From positions 18,673 through 82,672 of the forward strand of contig VCJN01001462.1 of assembly GCA_006384855.1 (NCBI GenBank): 64,000 nt of DNA, written 5' to 3'. The translations under genes and the position numbers were made by a program. The stretch is from Tetraselmis striata. Lineage: Eukaryota > Chlorophyta > Chlorodendrophyceae > Chlorodendrales > Chlorodendraceae. Positions 11,059 to 20,775 of the stretch are shown here, one piece after another. The notes under the pieces were generated by a model. That model was given only the letters and a program-made list of their open reading frames with translations. It was not told where the DNA came from and did not search any database. The number at the start of each line of letters is the position of its first letter. Position 1 is the stretch's first letter.

Positions 11059-12490
11059 TTGTCAGTGGGTGGGGGTTGTGGGGGGGGGGGGGGGGGCATG
11101 ATGAGGGCCCGCCCGCATGTAATGTGCCACTCGTCGCAAGCTCCCATGTGCGAGGACCTCTTGGATGCCTACTCTCTACGACGCGTCGACCCCGTCGTCA
11201 TTTCGGCGCCTCTCCTTTGGCCATGTTGGGCGACATGTGCGACAACATGCGCGCGGGCATGTGCGCTAGTAAGTCGTGAAATTGTTGTTGATGGGGCGGG
11301 CGAGCCCGCGCCTAGCCCACGGTGCAGATGGTATAACCATGCCCTTTTTAAGTCGAAAGCACCTTCTGTTCACTACTTAAACCCAGCGAGGCGCATCCAA
11401 CGGCGCTAATCTTGTAGCTTGAAAAAATAAAGGATTGAAAAGTGCGGAGAATTCTCTGCATTGTCGGTACACACTCATGGAAATGCCCATGCATCGCAAC
11501 GGTAGCATGCATTAGTTGTCCTCAGACTTGCGCGCCATACATGACATGCACATGCCCACCCACCACCGGGAGCGCAGATGCTAATGTGACGGACGATGTT
11601 GACGGCCGCCAACATGTTGCTCCCTAGTGCGTTGGCCGTGTTTCGGTGGCGGTTCTAGCCTTGTGCCAAATAACGCCATTGCCGAAAAATATTTTTACAA
11701 GTGCAATAACTGGACGAAGCTGCTGCCTCTTTGGTGTAGGAGGCTGGCATACACTATAGAACGCGAGGCTTCATGGCTCCGCAGCCCCATGACTGTGGCA
11801 CCAAGGCGAGGGTACGCGCGGATTTTACGTGCACAGACCTATGTGGAGTGCTGTAATTCAAAAGGTCCCCTCGTGGATAAATTCAGCATTGCCTCTTTTA
11901 TTGAATTTATTTCCATTTATTTGCAGTCACTACATACGGATAATAATCGCTATCTTGTATTTATGTACGGAAGGGGCAAGGGAGAAAAGGGCAAGCCAAG
12001 GAGCAACGGGCGATGGAAATATAGTCGCTCATTAGCGACTAAGGATTACCAATACACTATACCGGTACCTCCCCCCCCCCCCCCCCCCCCAAGGACTGGA
12101 TTGGGAAGAGTGAAACCCGTGCAACATCTTTTATGGACGGCCATTTCTCAGGCAGCGATGCAGTTAATACGGAAAACCCTGGGTAGGCGACGCTTCGTTC
12201 TAGTAAAGAAGCAAATTGGCGAAGCATTATGCAAGACAAATTCAAGGTCCGTGACAAGATTTCCAACACTGTTGGATCACCGTCTAAAACAATGCCACCA
12301 AAATACCCGGCACTGGCCACGAAAGGTCCGCCCAACCCGTTTGGGAGTGGGCCCATTCGAGTGATGCGAGTTGGGGCAAGCCCCACCCCGCGGAGCAAAG
12401 TATTTCGAAAGTGCGATAATCCTTACATGTGCACATGTGTGTTGCGATAAAGGTGCAAAAAACAAGGGAGGGCCCCGCGCCATTTCAAAG
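11059..12490. other. No recognisable gene
   Basis: A G run lies at about 11,078-11,095 and a C run at about 12,070-12,090. A 245-codon plus frame (11,627-12,364) crosses the poly-C run and resembles nothing I know. Codon use and composition do not favour coding. Confidence 0.35.
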
Positions 12491-12612
12491 GGGGGTAGGC
12501 AGGGAAGATTAGCCGAAACGTGCGCGGGCTTAGTTACACGGAAAGGGAGGGGTACTGGCGGCAAAGAGCCACAAAAGAGGGTGGAGGGTAGGAGGCCAGC
12601 ACAAAACTAAGA

Positions 12613-12857
12613 GACTAGCCCAGTCTAGCGGACGATGTTGGTTTTATGAGATTTGATGGGTACGGGGGTGACCGCTGTTTTCGCCGCGGGCGGCATGCAA
12701 AGTGCCGTACATAGGCTTCTCAGTGCTAAAGCACTAGGACTATACCCGTGGTCGAGTACTAGCGTGGCATAGAGATCGCGGGCAGCTTGTGTCGACACCC
12801 GTATACCCTAGGTGCATGGAGGGAAAGAGGAAACCCCAAGAACACAGCTCTAAACAT
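12613..12857 (-). repeat. Direct repeat A2 of the YR element
   Basis: About 245 bases that match 20,058-20,304 in the same orientation, with shared phrases CAGTCTAGCGGACGATG, GTGTCGACACCCGT and AACCCCAAGAACA. A partial B unit (GGTAGGCAxGGAAGATTAGCC) flanks it on each side, which defines the split-repeat pattern. Confidence 0.8.
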
Positions 12858-12989
12858 TGACAGTGTCTCCACATTATTACTTCTAGACGAAATGATATTG
12901 TATCTGTGATCATTTTCCGGGGTACACCTGCCTGGATGAGAGTTTGGCCCTTTCGGTGTCATGCAAGGCGATAGACGGGACAAAGGGAG

Positions 12990-13640
12990 GGAGGGAGGGA
13001 GGGAGGGAGGCATTGGCAGGGAGGTAGGCATGGAAGATTAGCCACCCCGGCATTCATGACTGCGGAGGGGGCAGGGCGGCGGCCGATGGAGCGGGGGCGC
13101 TGTCGAGAAGGCTGCGAAGGACCACCAAGGGGGAGAGCCAACCGCGCAGAAGCGCGGCGGCGCATGTAGGAAGCGTTGTTGGGTCGATGTACTCGTTGAT
13201 TGCTGCACAAATGCGGGCTCAACCGGCCTATTGGCGGATTTTATCGTCCAAGGGCACGTTTGCTGCGTTTGCGCTAGACGCCGCGCCCTTACGTAAGGAG
13301 TGCGAGGTCCACACAAATCCTTCGGGGGGGGGGGGGGGTGCTCGATTGATGCAGCCGACAGCCCGCTTGACCCAGTCGCCAAGGGTGGAGGCGTTCCACG
13401 TAAGGGGCGGCGTATTAGCCATGTCGCGCCGGGGAGCGCCCAGAGTCGGTCCGGTTGGTTGGGGATGCGGGATGCCCGGAACGCCGCGTCGCGGTATATG
13501 CGATGAAACGCCGGGGAAGGGCTGTCCACGCGGGCACGGGGGCGGCAGGGATTTGTACGGGCTTAAACCCCGTCTCGACGCTTGCGATGTCCCACTTTCT
13601 CGCGGTTGACGAAGAGGGTGATGTTGTGTGAAAGCAATAC
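12990..13640 (-). pseudogene. Catalytic part of a DIRS-type tyrosine recombinase (fossil)
   Basis: Residue blocks typical of this family are visible: LFVNREKVGHRKRR, IPNQPDRLWALPGA, WNASTLGDWVKRAVG, WTSHSLRKGAASSANAA and NEYIDPTTLPT. HSLRKG holds the conserved catalytic arginine region and YIDPT the nucleophilic tyrosine. The stretch is broken in more than one place. It is the downstream part of the recombinase of the element at 12.5-20.3 kb. Confidence 0.75.
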
Positions 13641-14672
13641 AAAATATCCGAGCATGTCATATGCCTGCCGGCAGCCGCATGTACATTCCCCCTCGTAAGT
13701 CTAGCCGTGTACGTATCTGTCCATATCGCCACATCAGCACTGGCGGCGCCGACCGCCGAGTGGTACAGTGGCGCATTTTATGATATAATTAACTTAGAAT
13801 ATTCGCCATCGACTTGATATGTGATAGGTAGCGGAGGAGGGCCTGCCTGTTACGGCTCGTGATTCCGCTTTGCGCCGCTGGTTCGAACACTGCCGGGCTC
13901 TCGGTGGAAATGTAACCGAGGGGGGTAGGGGGGCCCGCCCGATGCAAATATTCCCCTACAAACCGTAGTACAGTGGCTTACCGCGCGACCCGCATCCCGA
14001 TAAAAAAGGCGATGTACTCGCCCCGCGCGGGCGGATTTTCCCCGCTTAGGGGCCCGCTAGGCGCATCCCAATAGCAGAATATGGGAGCGTATTGATGCAT
14101 GGCCAGCCCTACAACATACCCTGGATGATGCCCTAGCAGGTGACCATATGGACCCACCAGCTGACTCGGGGGCTGCACCCCTGCGCAGTATGGGCTGAAG
14201 CCCGGCTCTGCCAAGGGCGCATTGAATGCGGACATCAGCTGTAGGTGGGGTGGTTTTGGAGCAAGCCTTAATAGTAGTATGGGCCGTTTTGCGGGAACTG
14301 CTCACTTGCGTGCATGCCGACGGTGGGGAGACCGCGCCTTTGTGAATGTGCTCTACGATGGTAGAGCTGACTCTTGGCGTGCATCCGTACAGATGGAACC
14401 CACATACGTGCGATGTAAAAATCCGTGCCCTCGTGACATTGGGTTAATATCAAATTCATTACCAATCTTGAACAATGACACGCACACGTATGGCTTTGAC
14501 AACGAGAGCACAACAACAAACGCCACTTAGGGCTCCCCCCACGCATGATGTCGTGGCCACGTATGACACATGGAAGGGCGCGCCCGGAAACGAATGTGAG
14601 TCAGGGCTCATAATGGGCCAATATACAATTGATGCTTGACAAGTGAGGCAAGACTTTTGTGGGCAGGTGTAT
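13640..14672 (-). repeat. 1-kb interspersed repeat, copy 2, inserted in the recombinase gene
   Basis: Reverse complement of 2,690-3,760. It separates two parts of the recombinase coding region, so it arrived after the YR element. The exact junctions were not resolved; about 120 bases of unrelated or longer-element sequence lie between 14,672 and the upstream recombinase part. Confidence 0.75.
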
Positions 14673-14805
14673 AGCTACATAGCCGGGACACGGGCAGCTG
14701 AGTACCGGTATATCGCGATGTACTCGTATCGGTATCGGGCAACCGAGTATCGGTACGAGTATAGCTAACATTGTGGGTGTCCAGGGCCGACAAGAGACAC
14801 TTGAC

Positions 14806-15093
14806 TCACCACGGGAGTAAATCATAATTGTTGAACACACCGCGGCGCCCTCGCGGAGGGTGGTGCCGTAGCCGGGGTTGATCATGAGAAGGGTAACAAG
14901 ATCGTCGAGGATGTCGGTGACGACGTCGCATGGAAGGGGTGCGCGCCGCATGCAGCTCGTCACTAGTCTTGAGCTGGCCGATTTGGAGCGCGCGCTTCAT
15001 GTCGCCGATGGCTGCGCCGGTGGCCGGGCCGTCATCCCTACCGGTGTGACACATGAAGGTGTTGATGGCCGAGGTAGGGTTGCAGGGAGCCGG
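14806..15093 (-). pseudogene. Middle part of the tyrosine recombinase (fossil)
   Basis: Family blocks SAINTFMCHTGRDDGPATG, AAIGDMKRALQIGQ and TLREGAAVFNNYDLLPW match the junction of the core-binding and catalytic domains. The part is bordered on one side by the 3.07-kb element and on the other by the 1-kb repeat. Confidence 0.6.
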
Positions 15094-16131
15094 TGTTATA
15101 CATTCTACGTACACTGATGTACAACGTACTGCTGGAGCGGACGACGAAGGAGCGAAGAAATGGCGACTGAGGCGTACGAGAACGAGTACAAGCCAAGCGA
15201 GGTATATGAGGACGATCACAGCGAGTGCGCGTACAAGCGAAGGCGAAGTGCTAGTACGAGGACGACGCGGCGACAGTTTGAGCGACTACGAGGCGATCAG
15301 TAAGTGCGCAGTATTACGAGTACTCGTAGGGTGCAAGTAAAATGTACGTACGTACGCCTGCGTACCAGCAGCAACACGATTGTCGTGCGCGCTGGTGTCA
15401 CCTGGCGATAGATAGAGCGCTGCCTTAGTAGTGCATTAGCAGTAGGGTCTATAACCTACTAAAACCATCTAGAACGCTATAGGATGTGCGAGTAACTTCT
15501 TCGGTAGCCTGGGTGACTGGCCCGGCGGTGGTTTTGCCGGCCTATTTTTAGTCACTGGTTTCCGTCATTCCGTGCGCTGAGTATTTCCCCTACCTCTTGG
15601 GTTGAGCGGAGGAAAAGGAGGACCGCGTCCGAAATCGCCTGGAATATGAGAGAATCGATACCGGATACAATACGGTTTCATGACGGATTTTTAGGCGTCC
15701 TCCGTCCGTCTGTCCGTCCTCCGTCATACACACTTCGTGTATGAACCGTCATACGTTCGGTCTTCGCTCGTTTGATTTCACGGTACTGGTACGTGTACGG
15801 TAAGAATCTGAATGGATGCGCGTGTATTCTAGCCCAGGCACGTCATATATCCGTCTGATACGCCAAACTAACGCGGTACCGCAGCGCGTTTTTACTGCTG
15901 AGTCAGCAAGCGAGACGTGCCCGCCTCTTATTCTTACCCCCTTTTTAGGATGAGAAATACCTTGTTCTCGGTTGCCGCCCGGTTAAAGCCCGCGCTGCCG
16001 CTCCACGTCAGCATTCGGCAGGAGCTGCCCCAGCGGGAGTTCCCCGTATTTCAGAAATACGGAATATTTCGCCACTCCCGGTATCCGCGCGCACGTGGAC
16101 CCCCGCGCGTCGCCGGCGCGTCCTAGCGCGC

Positions 16132-16740
16132 GTGAGTGGCAGCCATTTCAAACTCAAAGCTAATAAGCCAACCGCTCCGCCTGATGCGCCCACTCGACCA
16201 CCGCCAACACGGCACCCCAACGCTTGCACTGCCTCTCCCCAGAATTCGAGTCGCCATGGCGCCCTCGGCGAAAGATCAATGTACACCAAGGAAGTATGTA
16301 CCGGAATAGCTGAGGTGCTTGGCCCCGAGTACATGCCCCCGCCTTCATCAAAGGAGGAGGCGCTGCTTGTTCAGAAACTAAGGTTTCGAGGAGCGGCGTG
16401 GCATCGCGCACATTGGAGGAGCTATGGATGGGACTCACGTCCCGTGGCAGCCTGACAAAGAGCTATTCATGGAGCATTTTCATAACTACAAGGGTTGGTA
16501 CTCCATCCTGGTGGTGGCTGTCGTAAACAGTTTCTACATGTTTGTGGACGCTGATGTCGGACGCCCCGGCCGCATGTCGGACTCGACGGCGTGCCAGTTG
16601 TCAAATTTCCACCATCAAATCTCCCTTGACAAAGAGAAATGGCTGGCTGGGACCTTCTGGCGTCCTCATCAGTGATGGAGCATTCGGAGGAGCGGACTAC
16701 ATCCTCTCGCCTTACCCTGGGGTCAACTTGTCTGCAAAGG
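16132..16740 (+). pseudogene. DDE_Tnp_4-type transposase remnant
   Basis: MDGTHVPWQPDKE is the first-aspartate block of Harbinger nucleases. It is followed by HNYKGWYSILVVAVVNSFY and FVDADVGRPGRMSDST, then by SDGAFGGADYILSPYPG, the expected second-aspartate block. The upstream LGPEYMPPPSSKEEA fits the linker before the nuclease. The frame shifts near 16,390-16,420, a stop follows FWRPHQ at about 16,675, and the third catalytic residue region is missing, so the enzyme is inactive. Confidence 0.75.
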
Positions 16741-16758
16741 AACAATACTTCAATTTGC

Positions 16759-16783
16759 GACCCCCACGGACGTCGTGGGGGTC
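16759..16783. repeat. Short perfect hairpin
   Basis: GACCCCCACG and CGTGGGGGTC form a 10-bp stem around the loop GACGT. Part of it (TGCGACCCCCACGGACGTC) is repeated directly about 35 bases later. Confidence 0.8.
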
Positions 16784-18168
16784 CACGGAGTGCGACCCCC
16801 ACGGACGTCCGCTTTGTGCCACGTCAGCTTCGGACAAATGGGGCCATGTTTCTGTAACATTTCGCGGGTTGAACAGTAACCGCTCAGGTGTTAATCGGTA
16901 TAGTGCGGTGTAGCGGAAAGTACAGTGCACGGCTACCGCTACCCCTACGGCTCAGGTATTTCTCATCCTAAAAAGGGGGTTACAGCGACTATACGGTAGT
17001 CCAAGTATATGCTGTAAAAGATGCTGTAAAAAGGGGTCGCCGCGGTGCGGGGGCAGTCCGCCGACCCGGGGCCCGGCGTCCGTCGACGGACGGGCGACGG
17101 TCGAACGACGGCGTCCGGCGTCCGGTGCCGGTACATGCGGCGGGCATGGCGATTCGCGCCGTGCCCGCCCCGTAGACCTGACGACCGGCCCGACCTGCGC
17201 GCCCTCGTGCGGGATGCGGGCCGCCTGTAGGCGGCTTGTACTGTATTGCTGATCTTGTAGTGCTGCTTTTTTTTTGGGGGTAATAATACAACTTTTAGCG
17301 GTGGGTTGGGTACTGGCCCTTTTGTAATGCACACCAGTAGTCAGCGGCCCGCTTTTACGCGGCTTGCAGATTTAATCTGTTTTACAAAATCTTATACGTC
17401 TCTTTTGAAAAATAAATTACTGACAAATCTAACGCTAAAAGCAGTATTACCCGGAAACAACAGTATTACAAGATCAACACTACAAGCCGGCTAAAAGCGG
17501 CCCGCATCCCGCACCAGGCTCAACCCAAGAGGTAGGGGCACCTCCACAAATCCCCGGCGCGAAGCGCCGCTTAGTGATTCCAAATTCCGCCAATTATTCT
17601 GCGTGAAACTACTATACTCTTATACTAAAATCGACTTATGCGGTCCGTCGCTATTTTAGTAACACACAACCAGCTACAAACAGGTTCCTAGCCCCTTCGC
17701 CTGTCCGCAGCACAGCGGTAATATTAATTCGCTATTTATGCACACACGAGAAGTTACTCGCACTACATGCTATAGCGTTGTAGATTGTTCTAGTAGGTTG
17801 TAGTACCTACTGCTAGTACACTACTAAGGCAGCGCTCTATCTAACGCTAGGTGACACTAGCGCGCACGACAATCACGCTGCTGCTGGATGGTACGCAGGC
17901 GTGCGTACGTACATGTTACTTGCACCTACGTACATGTTACTTGCACCCTACGGGTACTCGTAGCACTGTCCCGCGCAACTGTCGCCTCGTCGTCCTCGTA
18001 CCAGTACTTCGCCTTGGCTTGCACTCGCACTCGCACTCGCTGTGCTCGTCCTCGTATACTTCGCTTGGCTTGTGCTCGTTCTCGTACGCCTCAGTCGCCA
18101 TTTCTTCGCTCCTTAATCGTCGGCTCCAGCAATACATAGTATAGCACTGTATATTATATAACAGCCGG

Positions 18169-18510
18169 CCCCAATGGTGCCGCGCTCCGCAATCGAGGCG
18201 AGGTAGCGGACGCAGGTAGACTCGGTGCAGTCCCGCGGGGAGATTCCTTCTCCGTCGATGCCTTGTTCGGCTAGTCAGCACGTCGAAAACCGTGGTGCCC
18301 CAATCGTTCATGACGTAGAGGGCCTCGATGCTGCCTCGCATGAGCTCGCTCCAAAGGGGTTTCGCTTCGGAGTCGCCGATCAAGTAGGTAGGTGTCTTAG
18401 TGGAGCGCCGGACGCGGCGGAAAGTTATTCCGTACGCCGCTGCCGGGTGTAAGGGCGGTGATGGTCGGGTGGCTACAACAGAGCTAGGTGTAGGACCTAG
18501 CTGACGCAAT
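18169..18510 (-). pseudogene. N-terminal part of the tyrosine recombinase (fossil)
   Basis: The family blocks EQGIDGEGISPRDCTESTCV and RYLASIAERGTIGAG fit the start of the SAM-like core-binding domain of DIRS and Crypton recombinases. The 3.07-kb element begins directly after this part. Confidence 0.6.
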
Positions 18511-18878
18511 AATAAGGGTAGGGCATTGTAACCGCTGACCTCGTAGTGAGCGTCCCGTGAGTACCGGGCTCGTCAGGCCGTCCGCGCGAGAGGCCGCTGC
18601 GCGGGCGACGGACAACGAGACTTAGCGAGGCAGGTCGCGAGGGGGCCGCGCCAGAAAGAGGGAGTCACTGTAGACTCGCGATACGGAAGAACATAGTAGA
18701 CCCGGAGGGGTTGACCCCGGCGAGGGTAGGGGGAGGATGACGGCTCGCGCAGGAGGGTCAGTGGTGAGCAAGGAGCCCGCTCATGACGACGACTCAAGTG
18801 CATCGTTGCTTGGAAGGCGTGCCAGGAGGCGTGTCCTCGAAATGCAACAGCATGAGGTGGGAACGGCGGAGCACCCCA

Positions 18879-19573
18879 TCATTCGGCCCTGTCGACCGTA
18901 TGGATCTCAGCTTTCGCCTTGCCCTTACCAACGTCTTTGGTGACGTCCTTTGCGAAGTTGGCTCGTGGCGCCACGCCTCGCGCCCCGGGTTTTGAAGTTT
19001 TGAAGTTTTTGCGGCTGCCGCCGCTGCCCTCGCGGCCGCGGTAGTTGCGACGGAGGATGCTGCCGATGCGCAGACGGGCGGTGGTTTTCGCAGCGCTAGC
19101 GATGTTGGCGTCGTAGACGCGGTCCTGGTAAAGCTCCAGTAGCTCGGTGAACTCATGCGGCCCTAGGTTCTCAGTTATGGGGCGGAGGTAGCGCTTCCGT
19201 ACGACGTTGAGAGCGAAGGTGTCGCCGTGGTGCATATGCTTGTCCCAGTGCGGAGGCATGCCATGCGGAACCGATGGCCGTCGACGATGGCTTCCATGCT
19301 GTGGACGATGGCCTCGAGCCGCTGCCCGAAGGCCAGCGTGATCCCGGCGGTGACGCATACCGCCGCCGGTGTTAGCATACGCAACCCCATGGCAGAGCCG
19401 GCGATGAAAGCCCCGTAGCACGCGGCGTGGTAGCACTCATCCGCTGCCGGCTGAAGAGGAGGGTTACCAAACGGGTACTCTAGCACGCGGTCGAGGCCGA
19501 TGGGGAAGAGCCCCGGGCGGCGCAGGCTGTCGGCGGGCATCCCGTTCTCGAAACCGGGCATAGCCGTAGCCAA
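18879..19573 (-). pseudogene. ORF1-like region of the YR element (fossil)
   Basis: Two neighbouring open stretches show gene-like codon use: one with LFPIGLDRVLEYPFGNPP and AVCVTAGITLAFGQRLEAI, the other with NVVRKRYLRPITENLGPHEF and YDANIASAAKTTARLRIGSI, ending in a basic glycine-rich tail. The second is similar to the ORF1-like region of the smaller YR element at 5.1-5.5 kb. I cannot assign a known family; it takes the position of gag in DIRS-like elements. Confidence 0.5.
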
Positions 19574-20057
19574 GGCGGTTTAATTTCCAATCAAGATAAG
19601 GTGGGTCGCTCGAAGGGGCGAAGGGTGCGCACGGAGATTTTGGTCCTTACCACCGGCGCGGCCGGGGCTTGTTCCCGCCCGGAATGGCGTCCTCTTCACC
19701 GGTGGCAGCCGGCGGCATAGGAGTCTCTTGGGTGGTGAAGAGCATGGAGAGATGATAATGGATCATGAGTTGCTTCATATTCTTGTATCTTCCGCCTCTA
19801 GCTCCGACAGCCGCCGCCTTGCCGGTGTCGACCATCATGGGGCCAGTGGGTGAGCCATCTCCATACATAGCAAAGGGGTCGTCGGGCAGTGGACCGCGTG
19901 GAGAAGAGAGAAAGGAATAGCTCGGCTTGAGCTGGTCATGTAGCAGCAGCGAGAGCGGAGGGTGGAAGTTTAAGTACCGTTTCCGAGGGCTTGAACACCC
20001 TGCACGGTCCGAAACCGTGAGTTAGTGTTGTGCGGGCAAGAGGTCAACACATAGCAA

Positions 20058-20304
20058 AGACTGGTCCAGTCTAGCGGACGATGATGGCGTTGCTACTTGA
20101 TTTGATAGGTACGAGGGTGACCGTTGTTCTCGCCGCGGGCGGCACGCCAAGTGCCGTACATTGGCTTCTCAGTCAGTGCTAAAGCACCAGTGACGACTGC
20201 CCTTGGTTAATGGCGTGGCGTAGAGATCGCACCATGGTGTCGACACCCGTTTACCCTAGGCTCAGGGAGGGGGAAGGAAACCCCAAGAACATAGCTCTAA
20301 ACAT
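20058..20304 (-). repeat. Direct repeat A1 of the YR element
   Basis: Same orientation and high similarity to 12,613-12,857; together they bound the element. The outer edge falls near CTCTAAACATAAC. Confidence 0.8.
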
Positions 20305-20775
20305 AACTGGAAAAAGTCCCCATCAGGTACCCTGATACATACTCGTACCGACATGAGTCAGCATGCGCTACGCAATAACGCTGCGCTGCGCTGCTGTGCT
20401 AGCCTGTGCTGTAGGTAGCGCGTACTGGTGATGTGAATTACATCAATAACGCTGATAAAAACCGGCTAGCTGTACTGGTTGGTACCCGTACCCGTATGGC
20501 TGCGCCGCCGCGCCGCCGCCGCGACGACGGTGGACGATGAGAGCTCTGGCGTGGGCTCGTCGTCGTCGTCCTGGCGCGGCCGCGCGCTCATTCCGCCGAT
20601 TGCCGAGACGAGCAATTCTGCGGGCATCAGTAGCAGCTCAAGTTCTGCTGGGTATTTCTGTCAACACCGCCGACTGTGCTCCCTGCGTCACCTCTTCGCC
20701 ACCACCCTTGCACCGCCATATCCCGCAGCTCCACCTACACTGGGCCAGCCGCAGCATCCGCCGCGGTTCCCGGTG
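20305..20775. promoter_or_regulatory. Upstream region of the mitoferrin gene
   Basis: About 470 bases separate the YR element from the mitoferrin ATG. The frame upstream of that ATG stays open to about 20,479 without another ATG and is serine-rich, so some of it may be 5' leader. No TATA box or other motif could be fixed. Confidence 0.3.

Larger units (their letters stand above)
15937..16979 (+). mobile_element. Nested PIF/Harbinger-type DNA transposon, 1,043 bp
   Basis: Perfect 25-bp terminal inverted repeats begin CCCCCTTTTTAGGATGAG and are flanked by TTA on both sides (15,934-15,936 and 16,980-16,982). A 3-bp TTA/TAA duplication is diagnostic of PIF/Harbinger elements. The identity of the two ends suggests a fairly recent insertion. 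The length is too short for a full transposase plus accessory gene, so this is an internally reduced copy. Confidence 0.85.
15094..18163. mobile_element. 3.07-kb element with long terminal inverted repeats, inserted in the recombinase gene
   Basis: The two ends (about 15,094-15,520 and 17,740-18,163) are reverse complements over roughly 420 bases; both begin TGTTATA and share GAGCGAAGAAATGGCGACTG and GATAGAGCGCTGCCTTAGTA. The pentamer GCCGG directly flanks both ends (15,089-15,093 and 18,164-18,168) and looks like the target duplication. The recombinase coding sequence continues on either side. Apart from the Harbinger-type transposon nested in it, the interior shows no protein I recognise, so the superfamily is unknown. 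Confidence 0.75.
12491..20304 (-). mobile_element. Tyrosine-recombinase element with split direct repeats (PAT/DIRS-like or Crypton-like), broken fossil
   Basis: On the minus strand the order is: repeat A1 (20,304-20,058), ORF1-like region, recombinase, short repeat B1 (about 13,019-13,043), repeat A2 (12,857-12,613), short repeat B2 (about 12,491-12,515). An A1-genes-B1-A2-B2 layout is the split direct repeat arrangement known from PAT and TOC-type YR elements. No reverse transcriptase was found. The recombinase gene is interrupted by the 1-kb repeat (13,640-14,672) and by a 3.07-kb inverted-repeat element. Beyond these insertions there are several smaller breaks, so the copy is dead and fairly old. 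Confidence 0.65.

Noticed and set aside
11627-12364. 245-codon plus-strand frame
   Set aside because: It crosses a poly-C run as polyproline, resembles no protein and lacks gene-like codon use.
16952-17334. Minus-strand frames of about 125 codons in the 3.07-kb element
   Set aside because: Arg/Pro-rich without motifs; three overlapping frames are equally open, which points to composition.
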